Source: Labia minor
Taxonomy: Eukaryota > Arthropoda > Insecta > Dermaptera > Spongiphoridae
Reading direction: 5' to 3'
Length of the DNA stretch: 64,000 nucleotides
NCBI GenBank assembly: GCA_963082975.1
Contig: OY720346.1
Span: forward strand, 71,911,267-71,975,266
Below, in pieces: positions 31,618 to 41,000 of this stretch (its first letter is position 1; each line of letters starts with the position of its first letter). The notes below the pieces were generated by a model. That model saw only the letters and a list, made by a program, of their open reading frames with translations, made no database searches and was not told the DNA's origin. The position numbers and the translations under genes are program-made.

Positions 31618-34600
31618 GTCCGAAGAGATTCGGATCTCTCCTGGTAACCGCAATCAACACCAATGCGGATAAGGCTACTAGAGTGAGACTGAGTATAGGG
31701 GGACGGGAATTGGAGATGCTAGTGGACACGGGGTCGGAAGTGTCGATCTTAAAAGCTCCTATTCCAGATATCCCTGTAATGGGATATCCGCGAAATGCGT
31801 GTGGAGTTACGGGAGATCTGTTGCCCATTAGTGGTCAACAAATGCTTCCGATACTGGTGACGAAGAAAAGAATCATGCATCCATTCATTATTTGCGATGT
31901 ACGAATAGCGGGAGATGGGCTCCTGGGAATGGATGTGTTGACCGCTTTGGGAGCGGTGATTGATGTGCAGAAAAGGGAGTGCCGTTGGAACGGCACAGCA
32001 CGAGGTAACGGGAAAGGGAAAAGGGGCGTTGGGGATGGGAGTAATTTGGAGATTATTCCCCTGGAACGACCTAGAGGAGTAGTTAGCACTGAAACTGATG
32101 ACACGGAATTTGGAGCCATTAGTGGCATTCCGCCTGTCACCGGGATAGAAGTGCAAGAGGAGGTCGTGAGAGCGCGAGTAATTGGCACTAGAAAGGATGA
32201 CACGGAATTTGAAGCCATTAGTGGCATTCCGCCTGTCACCGGGATAGAAGGAGGGCCAGAAGAGGACGTGAGGGCAAGGGTAATTAGCACTGGGAAAGAG
32301 GACACGGAATTTGAAGCCATTAGTGGCATTCCGCCTGTCACAGGGGTAGAAGGATTGCCAGAGGAGGTCGTGAGAGCAAAACAGAGGAAAGTAATTCCGG
32401 CGTGGTCCGAGGTAGTGGTCTGGGCTGAGGTAGATAATGCACAAGATGGCTCAGAAATGGTAGTGGAACCGGTTATATTGGCGCAACCAGTGTTACGAGT
32501 AGGGCGGACTTGTGTGAGAGTCGAGAAAGGAAGTGTACCGGTCAGAGTAATAAACTTATCTAGTAGGGAGGCAGTGATAGATCGTCGCCAACAACTTGCC
32601 AAAGCCAGCACGATACCAATATTAGACCAAAGTTGTATTTGCCGAGTGCAGGTGGTTGAACAAGAAACCAAACATCAATGGGTATCTAAGTTCAAGGAAA
32701 AGTTGACCCACCTGCCTAAAAATCACCAACATCAGATGTTCGAGCTATTGAACGAATATGCTTCATTGATGTATGAAGAGGGAACAACGGGATTGGGTTG
32801 TGCACTAGGTGTGAAGCATAAAATTGTCACTGAAGGATCGGCTCCCATCTTTAAACGACCCTATAGAGTGCCGCATGCGATGAGACCCGAAGTAGAAAAA
32901 CAGATCGGGAAGATGCTAGAAGAAGGAGTGATTGTAGAATCAGATTCGCCATGGTCAGCACCCGTAGTACTAGTACCCAAAAAGAGTACAGACGGGAGGG
33001 TTAAATATCGATTTTGTACTGACTACCGAGCTCTGAACAGTGTAACGAAGATTCCGGTGTATCCGATACCTAATATCACGGAGACGCTAGAATCCTTAGG
33101 AAATGCACAATATTTCACTACCCTAGACCTGGCAAGTGGGTACCACCAAATTCAGGTAGCTCCAGAAGATAGAGAGAAAACCGCATTCACTACTTTTATG
33201 GGGCATTTTGAGTACGCAAGAATGCCGTTCGGTTTAGCCGGGGCTCCAGCTACTTTCCAACGCTTGATGGATCGGGTGTTGGCTGGAATTAAGGGAAGCG
33301 AATGTTTCGTATATCTAGATGATGTGGTAGTATTTGGTACAACATTTACAGAACATCAAAGAAGGTTGCGAAACGTATTCGAATGCCTCCGACAGGCAAG
33401 ACTGCAAATACAACTAGAGAAATGTCATTTCGCGGTGGGAGAAGTGGGGTACCTGGGGCATCGGGTGGGGAAAGATGGAGTTCGACCCGATCCAAAAACA
33501 GTGGAAGCGATTAATAACTACCCACAACCGAAAAACGTAAAAGAGATACAACAGTTTCTGGGACTCTCAGGGTGGTACAGGAGGTTTATCCCTGAGTATG
33601 CTAATATTGCGAAGCCATTGACGGTCCTCACGAAGAAAGACCAGAAGTTCCAATGGGGGAAGGACCAGGAACAAGCGTTTCTTTCTCTCACAAAATTCCT
33701 GTGTAGTGACACCGTACTCGTTTATCCAGATTTCACACTGCCGTTTATCTTGGCCACAGACGCCTCGAACGAGGCTTTAGGCGCAGTGTTATCACAGCGT
33801 CGAGACGGATATGAAAGGCCGATTGCGTACGCCAGTCGAACGTTGAACAAGGCCGAAAGTAACTACACAGTAACGGAGAAAGAACTACTTGCTGTAGTGT
33901 GGGCGACGCAACAATTTCGGTGTTACCTATATGGGAGGAAATTCCAACTGATAACTGACCACGCGGCCTTGAAATGGATGTTAAGTCTGCATGATCCGTC
34001 ACAGCGGTTGACACGATGGGCGCTACGACTGGCGGAATATGACTATACAGTAGAACATCGACCGGGGAAGTTACATCGGAATGCGGATGCTCTCAGCAGG
34101 GTGAAAGTTAGTGAGGAAGGCCCTGAGTCGAAGGTGCATACGATTCGAACTTTATTGAGAACCACAGCGACCGAAAAAGAATGGCGCGAATCACAAGATC
34201 AAGATGAGGACTGTCAGCGGTGGGCACGGAGCGGCAAAGCCCAAGCAAGATCCGATGGGTGTTTGTACGTAGTAGATGATCACCAAACCCGTCTAATGGT
34301 ACCCCGAGAAAAGGTGCCCATGATACTGGAAGAGAATCATGATAGACCCACGGCGGGGCATAGAGGGGTACAGGGAACCTTATCACGAATCCAGCGACAA
34401 TATTTTTGGGAGGGAATGGAACGGGACGTAGAGTCCTGGGTGAAACAGTGTAGTATATGTACCCAGATGAAGTCGCCAACTGGACTTCGAGCTCCCGTTC
34501 AACCACATGAGATCCCCAGAAGGCCCTTCCAAATGATAGCACTAGATGTCGTGGAATTCCCGAAGTCCACCCGAGGTAATAGATACCTTTTGACGGTACT

Positions 34601-36488
34601 AGATCACTACTCCCGGTACTTGGAAGCGATACCCATGCCGAACCAAACAGCGGCCAGAGTGATCCGTGCGCTCACGGAAGAAGTAATAAGCCGGCATGGG
34701 ATCCCAGAAATCATCTTAACCGATCAAGGAAGAAATTTCACCTCTAAACTATTCCTGGGACTATGTCAACGTTTAGGAATAAAGAAGGTACAAACAACAG
34801 CCTATCATCCAGAATCGAACGGACGAGTGGAAAGGGTACACAAAACAATAAATGAGATGCTTCGACCGTGGGTGAGAACAGACGGTAAAGACTGGGATGT
34901 TTGGTTGCCATACGCGTTAATGGCTTATCGGAGCGGACCCCATTCCAGCACTGGGTTTTCGCCGAATGTGTTAGCATTCGGCCGGGAAACAGACATTAAT
35001 ATCACCGTAAAAAATCAACATCATCAAGAAGGGCCAGATAGATGGGCATATCTAAACGACTTGTGCGACCGGATAGAACATCTACAACAACGGTCGATAA
35101 ATCAGTCGGAAGCCAGGTTACAGGCGAGCAGGAAACAGGCTAATAAACATCGAAAATTCCGAAGGTTAGAGGTAGGGGATGAAGTATATGTATACAACCC
35201 CGTTCTGAAAGAGTCAGAAGCTCGGAAATTTTATAAGCCTTGGAAGGGCCCCTACACGATAGCGACAAAAAATTCCGAAGTGGTATATGGAGTGTGGTGG
35301 AGCCCCACTAAGATTGTCAACATACATGTGAATCGTTTGAAACCAGCCAATATAGAACGCCGCGGAGTGAACCGTGTATATGAACACACGGGAGATATGT
35401 TGATGGCACCCAAAAATTACGCCTTAGCTCATTGCGTATCGGCCGACTTACGCATGTCCCAAGGTGTTGCAAAAACTATACGAGACACCTATCCGAGGCA
35501 CCCTTGCGAAAAGATCCCAGAACCAACCATCGGAGAGATCCTAGTACAATACCACCCAGATAGAGTAATACTTCACTGTGTCACGAAAACAAAAGCGAGT
35601 GACAAGCCGCGCCCTGAAAACGTGAAAATGACAATCAAGAACCTTCTACTGAAGGCGACCGAGGTAGGAATCCCAGCATTGGCGGTTCCGCGCTTAGGAT
35701 GCGGAATGGACGGCCTCAAATGGGTACAAGTCAAGAAGTGGCTAAAAGAGCTAACCCCCGACTACCCGGTGAGAGTACACATATACACACCAGCGGCCAT
35801 TGGAACCCCAACGCCAACTGATGATGAAGAGGAGAAAAACCGAATTTGGGAGAGCGATTCGGAAGACGATGTGTGGTCAGGGGAAGAGGACATTTCATTG
35901 AGTCCGTGGCGAGAACAGAATGACTCCCAGCCCAATTGGAATGGAGTAGGACAACTAGATTATTCCGCAAGACCCAGCGAGATAGAGGAGATCGAGCCCG
36001 AAGGGGAGAAGGAAACACCTCCTGTAATTAATTTAGAAAGCCAAGATGAAATAGACATCGCAGAAGCACTAAGGGAAGAGGAATCCCTCAGAATTGACAG
36101 AAGAGATCCAGAGTCTGGGCGACAGGAGACAGAGACCGGTGAGCACGTTACTCAAGGGGAAACAGGACAAACTTCGCAGGATGAAGAAAATCAAAGGGAG
36201 GAGGGGTGGGAGGATATAGATTCCCCGGCTAGCCCGGAGAAATCACCCAACACTCGGGACCAGAATGCACACCCTCCTCACACACCACCCAATAGAGATG
36301 TCCCGGTTAGGGGTAGCGTGGAGGCCCAACCCAGTACCAGTAGCCCGGGGACAAGACCTCCCACAACAGCCGGGGCGACAAAGAACCCTAATACGAGTAA
36401 ACCACCCGTTGGAGTCCCACCAAAAAAGAGAGGGGTAGGGCGTCCTAAAAAGAGAACCATTTGGAATTTCCATAAAAAAAAGGAGTAA
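31581..36488 (+). CDS. pol: Pol polyprotein with C-terminal macro domain
   Basis: About 1635 residues, entered by frameshift, with no internal stop. Order by nucleotide: aspartic protease (LVDTGSEVSIL, about 31722); a threefold 33-34-residue repeat (32097-32385); RT with YLDD at about 33311; RNase H with ATDASNEALGAVLSQ (about 33754). Integrase has its HHCC finger at about 34330-34470 and its D-D-35-E at about 34545, 34722 and 34830. A GPY/F module (KPWKGPYTIA) follows at about 35236. Next are the macro domain (about 35376-35800), an acidic low-complexity tail, and a basic AT-hook-like end. A typical gypsy Pol ends soon after GPY/F; this one continues for about 400 more residues. It copies and integrates the element. 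Confidence 0.95.
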   Translation, partial: PKRVRTPSAPRVSPKRFGSLLVTAINTNADKATRVRLSIGGRELEMLVDTGSEVSILKAPIPDIPVMGYPRNACGVTGDLLPISGQQMLPILVTKKRIMHPFIICDVRIAGDGLLGMDVLTALGAVIDVQKRECRWNGTARGNGKGKRGVGDGSNLEIIPLERPRGVVSTETDDTEFGAISGIPPVTGIEVQEEVVRARVIGTRKDDTEFEAISGIPPVTGIEGGPEEDVRARVISTGKEDTEFEAISGIPPVTGVEGLPEEVVRAKQRKVIPAWSEVVVWAEVDNAQDGSEMVVEPVILAQPVLRVGRTCVRVEKGSVPVRVINLSSREAVIDRRQQLAKASTIPILDQSCICRVQVVEQETKHQWVSKFKEKLTHLPKNHQHQMFELLNEYASLMYEEGTTGLGCALGVKHKIVTEGSAPIFKRPYRVPHAMRPEVEKQIGKMLEEGVIVESDSPWSAPVVLVPKKSTDGRVKYRFCTDYRALNSVTKIPVYPIPNITETLESLGNAQYFTTLDLASGYHQIQVAPEDREKTAFTTFMGHFEYARMPFGLAGAPATFQRLMDRVLAGIKGSECFVYLDDVVVFGTTFTEHQRRLRNVFECLRQARLQIQLEKCHFAVGEVGYLGHRVGKDGVRPDPKTVEAINNYPQPKNVKEIQQFLGLSGWYRRFIPEYANIAKPLTVLTKKDQKFQWGKDQEQAFLSLTKFLCSDTVLVYPDFTLPFILATDASNEALGAVLSQRRDGYERPIAYASRTLNKAESNYTVTEKELLAVVWATQQFRCYLYGRKFQLITDHAALKWMLSLHDPSQRLTRWALRLAEYDYTVEHRPGKLHRNADALSRVKVSEEGPESKVHTIRTLLRTTATEKEWRESQDQDEDCQRWARSGKAQARSDGCLYVVDDHQTRLMVPREKVPMILEENHDRPTAGHRGVQGTLSRIQRQYFWEGMERDVESWVKQCSICTQMKSPTGLRAPVQPHEIPRRPFQMIALDVVEFPKSTRGNRYLLTVLDHYSRYLEAIPMPNQTAARVIRALTEEVISRHGIPEIILTDQGRNFTSKLFLGLCQRLGIKKVQTTAYHPESNGRVERVHKTINEMLRPWVRTDGKDWDVWLPYALMAYRSGPHSSTGFSPNVLAFGRETDINITVKNQHHQEGPDRWAYLNDLCDRIEHLQQRSINQSEARLQASRKQANKHRKFRRLEVGDEVYVYNPVLKESEARKFYKPWKGPYTIATKNSEVVYGVWWSPTKIVNIHVNRLKPANIERRGVNRVYEHTGDMLMAPKNYALAHCVSADLRMSQGVAKTIRDTYPRHPCEKIPEPTIGEILVQYHPDRVILHCVTKTKASDKPRPENVKMTIKNLLLKATEVGIPALAVPRLGCGMDGLKWVQVKKWLKELTPDYPVRVHIYTPAAIGTPTPTDDEEEKNRIWESDSEDDVWSGEEDISLSPWREQNDSQPNWNGVGQLDYSARPSEIEEIEPEGEKETPPVINLESQDEIDIAEALREEESLRIDRRDPESGRQETETGEHVTQGETGQTSQDEENQREEGWEDIDSPASPEKSPNTRDQNAHPPHTPPNRDVPVRGSVEAQPSTSSPGTRPPTTAGATKNPNTSKPPVGVPPKKRGVGRPKKRTIWNFHKKKE
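32097..32385 (+). repeat. Threefold 33-34-codon repeat in Pol
   Basis: Units begin at 32097, 32196 and 32298 and share (D/E)DTEF(E/G)AISGIPPVTG followed by an acidic, EEVVRAR-like segment. They lie between protease and RT. Period is 99 and then 102 bases, and the frame is preserved. Role unknown: a spacer or a binding motif. Confidence 0.92.
35376..35800 (+). other. TARG1/OARD1-like macro domain (part of Pol)
   Basis: Domain within Pol, about 25 residues after the GPY/F module. The N-terminal strand and ligand loop read GDMLMAPKNYALAHCVSADL; a GVAKTIRDTYP helix comes next. The Lys of CVTKTKASDKP and the Asp of PRLGCGMDGLKW match the two catalytic residues of the TARG1/OARD1 class, which removes ADP-ribose from glutamate/aspartate and hydrolyses O-acetyl-ADP-ribose. 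The order and spacing of these motifs and the closing VRVHIYT strand match a whole domain of about 140 residues. It looks catalytically competent. I infer removal of host ADP-ribosylation or processing of ADP-ribose metabolites. Confidence 0.85.
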
Positions 36489-36513
36489 TGTTTCTTTGTT
36501 TCTTCTCTCACAG
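36489..36513 (+). promoter_or_regulatory. Splice acceptor for env mRNA
   Basis: A 20-base pyrimidine-rich tract (TTTCTTTGTTTCTTCTCTCA) ends in CAG at 36511-36513, right after the pol stop (36486-36488) and just before env. With the donor at 29926 it would make the env message in phase. Confidence 0.75.
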
Positions 36514-37787
36514 GCCAAACTAACGATGCGATGGGGAAGCAGGCGGGGGAGAGGGAGGAGATAATGCCACTGGGAGTCTATTTTGAACCAGTCGACGATG
36601 TGGTAATTACGGGAGATGAGTGGCGGATTGTAACGGAAGTCGACGTGAAAGAGATTCAAGGGAAGGTATCGGTCATCAGGAATTCTCTGGAGAAATTACA
36701 GGATGACCGATACGCTCTCTTAGAAGGAGAACCTTTGAAGGCAATAGATTTTAAGGAGGATATGTCCTATATTAAGACCAGTTTCGAGATGACGGAGGGG
36801 ATTATTTCACATTTGAGTGAAATGCTACCCCCGGCGCGAAGTCGACGTGGTCTGGTGGACGCGGGGGGGCACGTTTTAAAATTCATTTTCGGAACTTTAG
36901 ATAATGAAGATCTGGTGGAATTGAATACCAGATTACAAAATTTAAATGAAGTTAATGAACAAATGAGTCATTACTTCGATGATCAAATCACAGCATTAGA
37001 CCAACTCGACCATAAAACTAATCAAAATTTCGACTTGATTAAACAGCATGCTAGAACATTATTGGAATTAGCCACTTTGATAGACCGAAATTTTAATTGG
37101 ACACTTGGACGGCAAAACGCAGCCGAAAAATTTTTTCAAGAAGCGTTAGAATTAATGACTAAGACACGACGCCTGGGGCAAGCAGTGACGTCAGTTCGAA
37201 ACTGGTTAGAGGATGTCCTCGGGATTGTTCAATCGGCGGCAGCGGGACGCCTCGATGCGCGATTGATCAACCCAAAAATGTTATTAGAATTAATGATAGA
37301 TATAAATAAGAAACTCCCCGAAGGACAGGAATGGCTGACCCCGCTAGAATTACGATTTGTTTATAAGTACTATGATACATCATTAGTGAAAGTGTATAGT
37401 GTCAAGAACGCTATCCGTTTCGTGATCTCACTTCCGTTGAAGACAGTATCCCAGTCAGGAACAATATATTTCGTTCATGTTGTGCCGACAGCTCGGGGGG
37501 GAGTGAGGACCAAGCTAGTGAAAATTTCCCCGTGGATCCTCGTAACGCATGACCACCAAAAATATACCACGCTAGAACATAGATATGTGGACAGCTGCCG
37601 GGGACGGGAGCCGATGGTGTGTCAACAGCCTATCCCACTCGTAGCCCGATCCCAACTCAGTTGTGTCAGCGCCCTCTTCTTCAAACACGCGGAGCATCTA
37701 GACAGTTACTGCTCATGGGAAGTGTTATTAGGGGCGATTACTGATTTTTTGGGAACCATCATATTCTGGTTCCCATTGGTATTATAG
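36514..37787 (+). CDS. env: F-type envelope, N-terminal two thirds (frame interrupted)
   Basis: First exon-2 base is 36514, after the acceptor CTCTCACAG; the first ATG in frame is 36531 (418 codons). The region after it begins like mature errantivirus Env, without its own signal peptide. A furin-type site R-S-R-R is encoded at 36837-36848 and is followed by the Gly-rich hydrophobic fusion-peptide-like GLVDAGGHVLKFIFGTLDNE. After it comes a long coiled-coil-like heptad region (LNTRLQNLNEVNEQMSHYF). This is the architecture of the insect-retrovirus/baculovirus F family of fusion proteins. The frame ends at TAG 37785-37787 in sequence that continues in another frame, so this copy does not encode a full-length membrane-anchored Env. 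Confidence 0.85.
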
Positions 37788-38328
37788 TATATCACGACCT
37801 CAAGTGGCCCGGCAAAGTTGCCGTACCAATAGCAAACCTAGATTCGATGATATCCAACTACATCAACAAGGCATCGTTACCGTTCCGGAGGGATGTCAGC
37901 TATATACAAATCAACATCTGTTGATGTCTAGGAGCGCGGGTCAATCGAGAATCACGATACCAACTCCAGTGATATTTACCGGCCATAAAGAAGAACCCCT
38001 AATAACAGAGACATCACGTAAGGAGAACACAATAATGGCGGAGGGACTGAAAAGCTTGGAGTCGATAAGAGCTGAGTTGGGAAGGACCTCGATGAGTGTT
38101 CCATTATCCAGGTTGCGGGAGGAGGCGAGGTTGATACAGGGCAAAAGGAAACAGCATCTTATCGCTGGCGGGACCGGTGGTGGAGCAGTCTTAGTGAGTC
38201 TGTGTGGACTGGTGGGGTATCTTTGGTGGAAGAAGTGTACACGGAGGAAGAGGAAGGCCGGGAAACTGCAGAATCAACTGGGAAGTGATGTGGACATAGA
38301 CAAAACAGAGGAGGGGTCGAACTGTTGA
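37788..38328 (+). pseudogene. env: Envelope C-terminal third, in a shifted frame
   Basis: The env sequence goes on one frame over, open from before 37745 through 38328. It encodes Cys-containing ectodomain (CRTNSKPRFDDIQ, GCQLYTNQHLLMS), an amphipathic helix (SIRAELGRTSMSVPLSRL), one membrane segment (AGGTGGGAVLVSLCGLVGYL) and a basic cytoplasmic tail (KKCTRRKRKAGK). The frame change from the N-terminal part falls between about 37740 and 37785, where there is a T6 run. The most likely reading is a recent single-base indel. Confidence 0.75.
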
Positions 38329-38332
38329 AAAG

Positions 38333-38368
38333 GATTGTTTCGGGAAAAACCTTTACCCCGAAACAATC
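38333..38368 (+). promoter_or_regulatory. Perfect 12-bp stem-loop after env
   Basis: GATTGTTTCGGG (38333-38344) pairs with CCCGAAACAATC (38357-38368) around a 12-base loop, followed by a T run. It starts four bases after the env stop and ends just before the PPT. Possible RNA export, stability or packaging element; function unknown. Confidence 0.7.
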
Positions 38369-38374
38369 TTTTTT

Positions 38375-38388
38375 AAAGGGTGGGGGAG
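38375..38388 (+). other. Polypurine tract
   Basis: AAAGGGTGGGGGAG directly abuts the 3' LTR and would prime plus-strand DNA. Confidence 0.9.
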
Positions 38389-39251
38389 TGTAATGTATTG
38401 GAAATATATTATATAATATACATTATTATATAGTGAGAATGTGTTAGAATAATAAGAAGGAAGTTGAGTTGGCATTCTTTAAGCCGTGGTAAAAATATAA
38501 TCAAGGGTGATCGTTATGTAAGAAAAGAAAGATTACTAATGGGTGCAACGGAGACAGAGGATGAGAGAAGGAGATGGCGAAAGGGGAAGGAGGGGAGGCT
38601 CAAGGTGAGATGAACCTAAAGCGAGCGAGAGTGTGGCAGTCAGTGGAGAATGTACACGAGAGAATAAGTGATTGAATTATCGATAATTATAAGATGTGTG
38701 TGTTAATTTTGATCTGTTTAGTGAATCTGTGTTCCTGGCCAGGGGAGTGTGAGTAAAGCAAATTTAATTACATTAAATGCATTTGAATAAATTCGTATGA
38801 AATTGATTAAATAAATGAATTAATTTGGATAAGATATATTAAATAAGTTAATGTAAAATTGATTGAATAAATAAAGTAAATAATATGAATTATGATTAAC
38901 TGAATTAATATAAAATTAATTAAATAAGCAAGTTGAATTAAATAAGTTATAATTGAAAGAATTAATGTAAAATTGATTGAATAAATAAATTAAATAATAT
39001 AAATTATGATTGAAGGAATTAATGTAAAATTAATTAAATAAACAAGTTAAATTAAATAAATTGTATGTGAATATATTAATGATTTAAATTTGATTTATAA
39101 TTGTATCCTAATTAAATGAACAAATTAAATAAATTATACTTGAAATAAATTAAATGATGTTTTTAATAAACAATTAACACATTCGTCGCATATAGGTGGC
39201 ATGATCTCGTACCTTCTTTCTAGCATTGGTGCAAGTAAGTACGCGGCCCAT

Positions 39252-39255
<4 letters not shown>
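38389..39255 (+). repeat. 3' LTR of the endogenous retrovirus (867 bp)
   Basis: Same length as the 5' LTR and identical apart from one base that I found by eye. Confidence 0.95.
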
Positions 39256-39288
<33 letters not shown>

Positions 39289-39372
39289 TTATATACTATA
39301 TATAATATATTATATAATATATATTTTAATAAATTAATTTTTAAATATGTGTGTGTGTGTGTGTGTGTGTGT
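39256..39372 (+). repeat. AT and GT microsatellites at the insertion site
   Basis: A (TA)n run of about 30 bases begins right at the LTR end, and a (GT)n run lies at about 39350-39372. Confidence 0.9.
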
Positions 39373-40713
39373 GACCGTAAAAATAAAGATATATGTTTGA
39401 TAATTTTTCACATGATTAATAATTGTATAAAACTGCTATATATAGAATTTCAGCTTGATAGAATCGCTGAAAGTACCAGAATTAATTTTTTAACACTGGA
39501 AATCTCACGCGCCAACACGTGACGTGGTGCCATCAACAAAGAGCCAAACACTCCACTATCCACTCGACTATCTCGCAAATTTGAATTTGATTAAATAATA
39601 TTTATTAATTTAAATTAAATTATAATTTAATAAATATTATTTATAACATCAAAAACATCAAAATCTCAACATCGAAAATTGAATTGCTGAAAGTACCAGA
39701 ATTAATTTTTTAACACTGGAAATCTCACGCGCCAACACGTGACGTGGTGCCATCAAAAAAGAGCCAAACTTTCGCTGGTTTAATAAATATTATTTATTAA
39801 TTTTAATTTATAATTGAATTAATTTAATTTAATTTAAATTAATATATGTTATTTAATCCAATTCAAATTTGCGAGATATGCTGAATATGCTTTTAAGAAA
39901 GTAATTGGAATTATTAATATTAAGAATCAATAAATAAATTTATTAAATATACATTTAAACATGTAAATTAATCTATATATAAATTTAATAAATATTCAAA
40001 CAATAATTGAAACAATATAAATAAAACGATTCAATATTTTACTTACATTGTGATTTATATTTTTATTTTTATTACAACTATTATTATGGGTATGTTATTT
40101 TTGGCAGTTTAAAAAAAATTAAAAATATTAATAAAATTTATCAAAATAATAAGTTGAAAAGATTTCCAATTATTTTTATTTATTTATTGTAAATTTTTCA
40201 ATGTAACCATGGTAACCATAAATAGACTTTTACCAAAATATTACTATTTAAATTAATTTTGGATAAATTAATTTTGGATAAATTAATTTTGGATTTAACT
40301 ACACTAAAACCTTCCCTGGGACGCCCACAACAATCCCTGAAAGTTTCATCGCAATCGGACGGGTAGTTTTTGAGTATTTGACAGACACACACACAGACAG
40401 ACAGACACACAGACATATATATATATATATTCATACACATCGTATTTTTAATATTTTTGTAATAATAATCAGTTTGCTGAAAAAAATAATTATGAATTTT
40501 ATATATATGTATATATACGTATATAAATTTCATTTTTCTCGTGAAGCTGGTGCGCATTCCGTCTGCTTTCAAATTTCTTACGCACAAGTTTTCACTTCTG
40601 TCGGCCAGTCCAACGACTGCCAATTCTTTTTTTTTTAATTTATGTTCTTTTAAATTATTTGAACGACGGCTCTGTGAATCAGGTATTAATAAATATAATA
40701 AAATTAATAAATA
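39373..40713. repeat. Dispersed repeats, gene-free
   Basis: 39375-39890 matches 7410-7740 and contains its own internal duplication (two CACGTGACGTGGTGCC segments, about 39498 and 39738). 40258-40295 is a threefold TTAATTTTGGATAAA repeat. 40300-40420 has CTGAAAGTTTCATCGCAATC and GACAGACAGAC words, a repeat type widespread in arthropods. A (TA)n follows, and AGTTTTCACTTCTGTCGGCC is at 40585. No gene. Confidence 0.6.
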
Positions 40714-41000
40714 AACTTGATGAGATTATGTGTAATGTTTAAATATGAGAGAATATTATGTGAGAACGTGATGTGTGATTGATTGATTGATTGTGATTGA
40801 TTGATTCTTTCTGATTTTAACAAAAAGTAAAGAAAATTGGAAAAAATAATTTCTGTTGTTTCCTATGGAAACTTGTTTGACATGTTATTTCATATAATTC
40901 TATATTCTGTGTTCATTCTCCTTATATTAAAACAAAATAAAAAGAAAAATAATACTTTTGTTATAACGTAGAAATTAACAGTCCAAATGAACAATAATAA
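40714..41000 (+). repeat. Dispersed repeat, copy matching 63731-64000
   Basis: From AACTTGATGAGATTATGTG to AACAGTCCAAATGAACAAT the two regions are near-identical; this copy has a longer GATT run. The other copy begins right at the end of a TACCGACCG-family element and runs off the window. Confidence 0.85.

Larger units (their letters stand above)
29566..39255 (+). mobile_element. Young env-bearing Ty3/gypsy endogenous retrovirus with macro domain
   Basis: 9690 bp, with 867-bp LTRs at both ends (29566-30432 and 38389-39255), TG...CA termini and a 4-bp TATA flank on each side (29562-29565 and 39256-39259; the flank is TA-rich, so weak on its own). Order: LTR, tRNA-Leu-like PBS, gag, -1 frameshift, pol (PR, RT, RNase H, IN, macro), splice acceptor, env, PPT, LTR. 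The GC content of the genes is clearly above the surrounding DNA, as expected for a recent insertion. gag and pol are open throughout; env has one frame change. Confidence 0.95.

Noticed and set aside
31835..32671. Long antisense open frames under pol (also 31749-32444 and 36243-36659)
   Set aside because: They mirror the intact sense pol frame and its threefold repeat; no independent protein features.
36526..36528. Alternative env start at ATG 36526
   Set aside because: It is in a different frame from the envelope sequence; ATG 36531 is in frame.
38333..38374. Rho-independent terminator
   Set aside because: A stem plus T run looks like one, but it lies in a eukaryotic retroelement 3' UTR where that mechanism does not apply.
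39226..39522. 98-codon open frame at the end of the 3' LTR
   Set aside because: Made of (TA)n and (GT)n microsatellites and LTR end.
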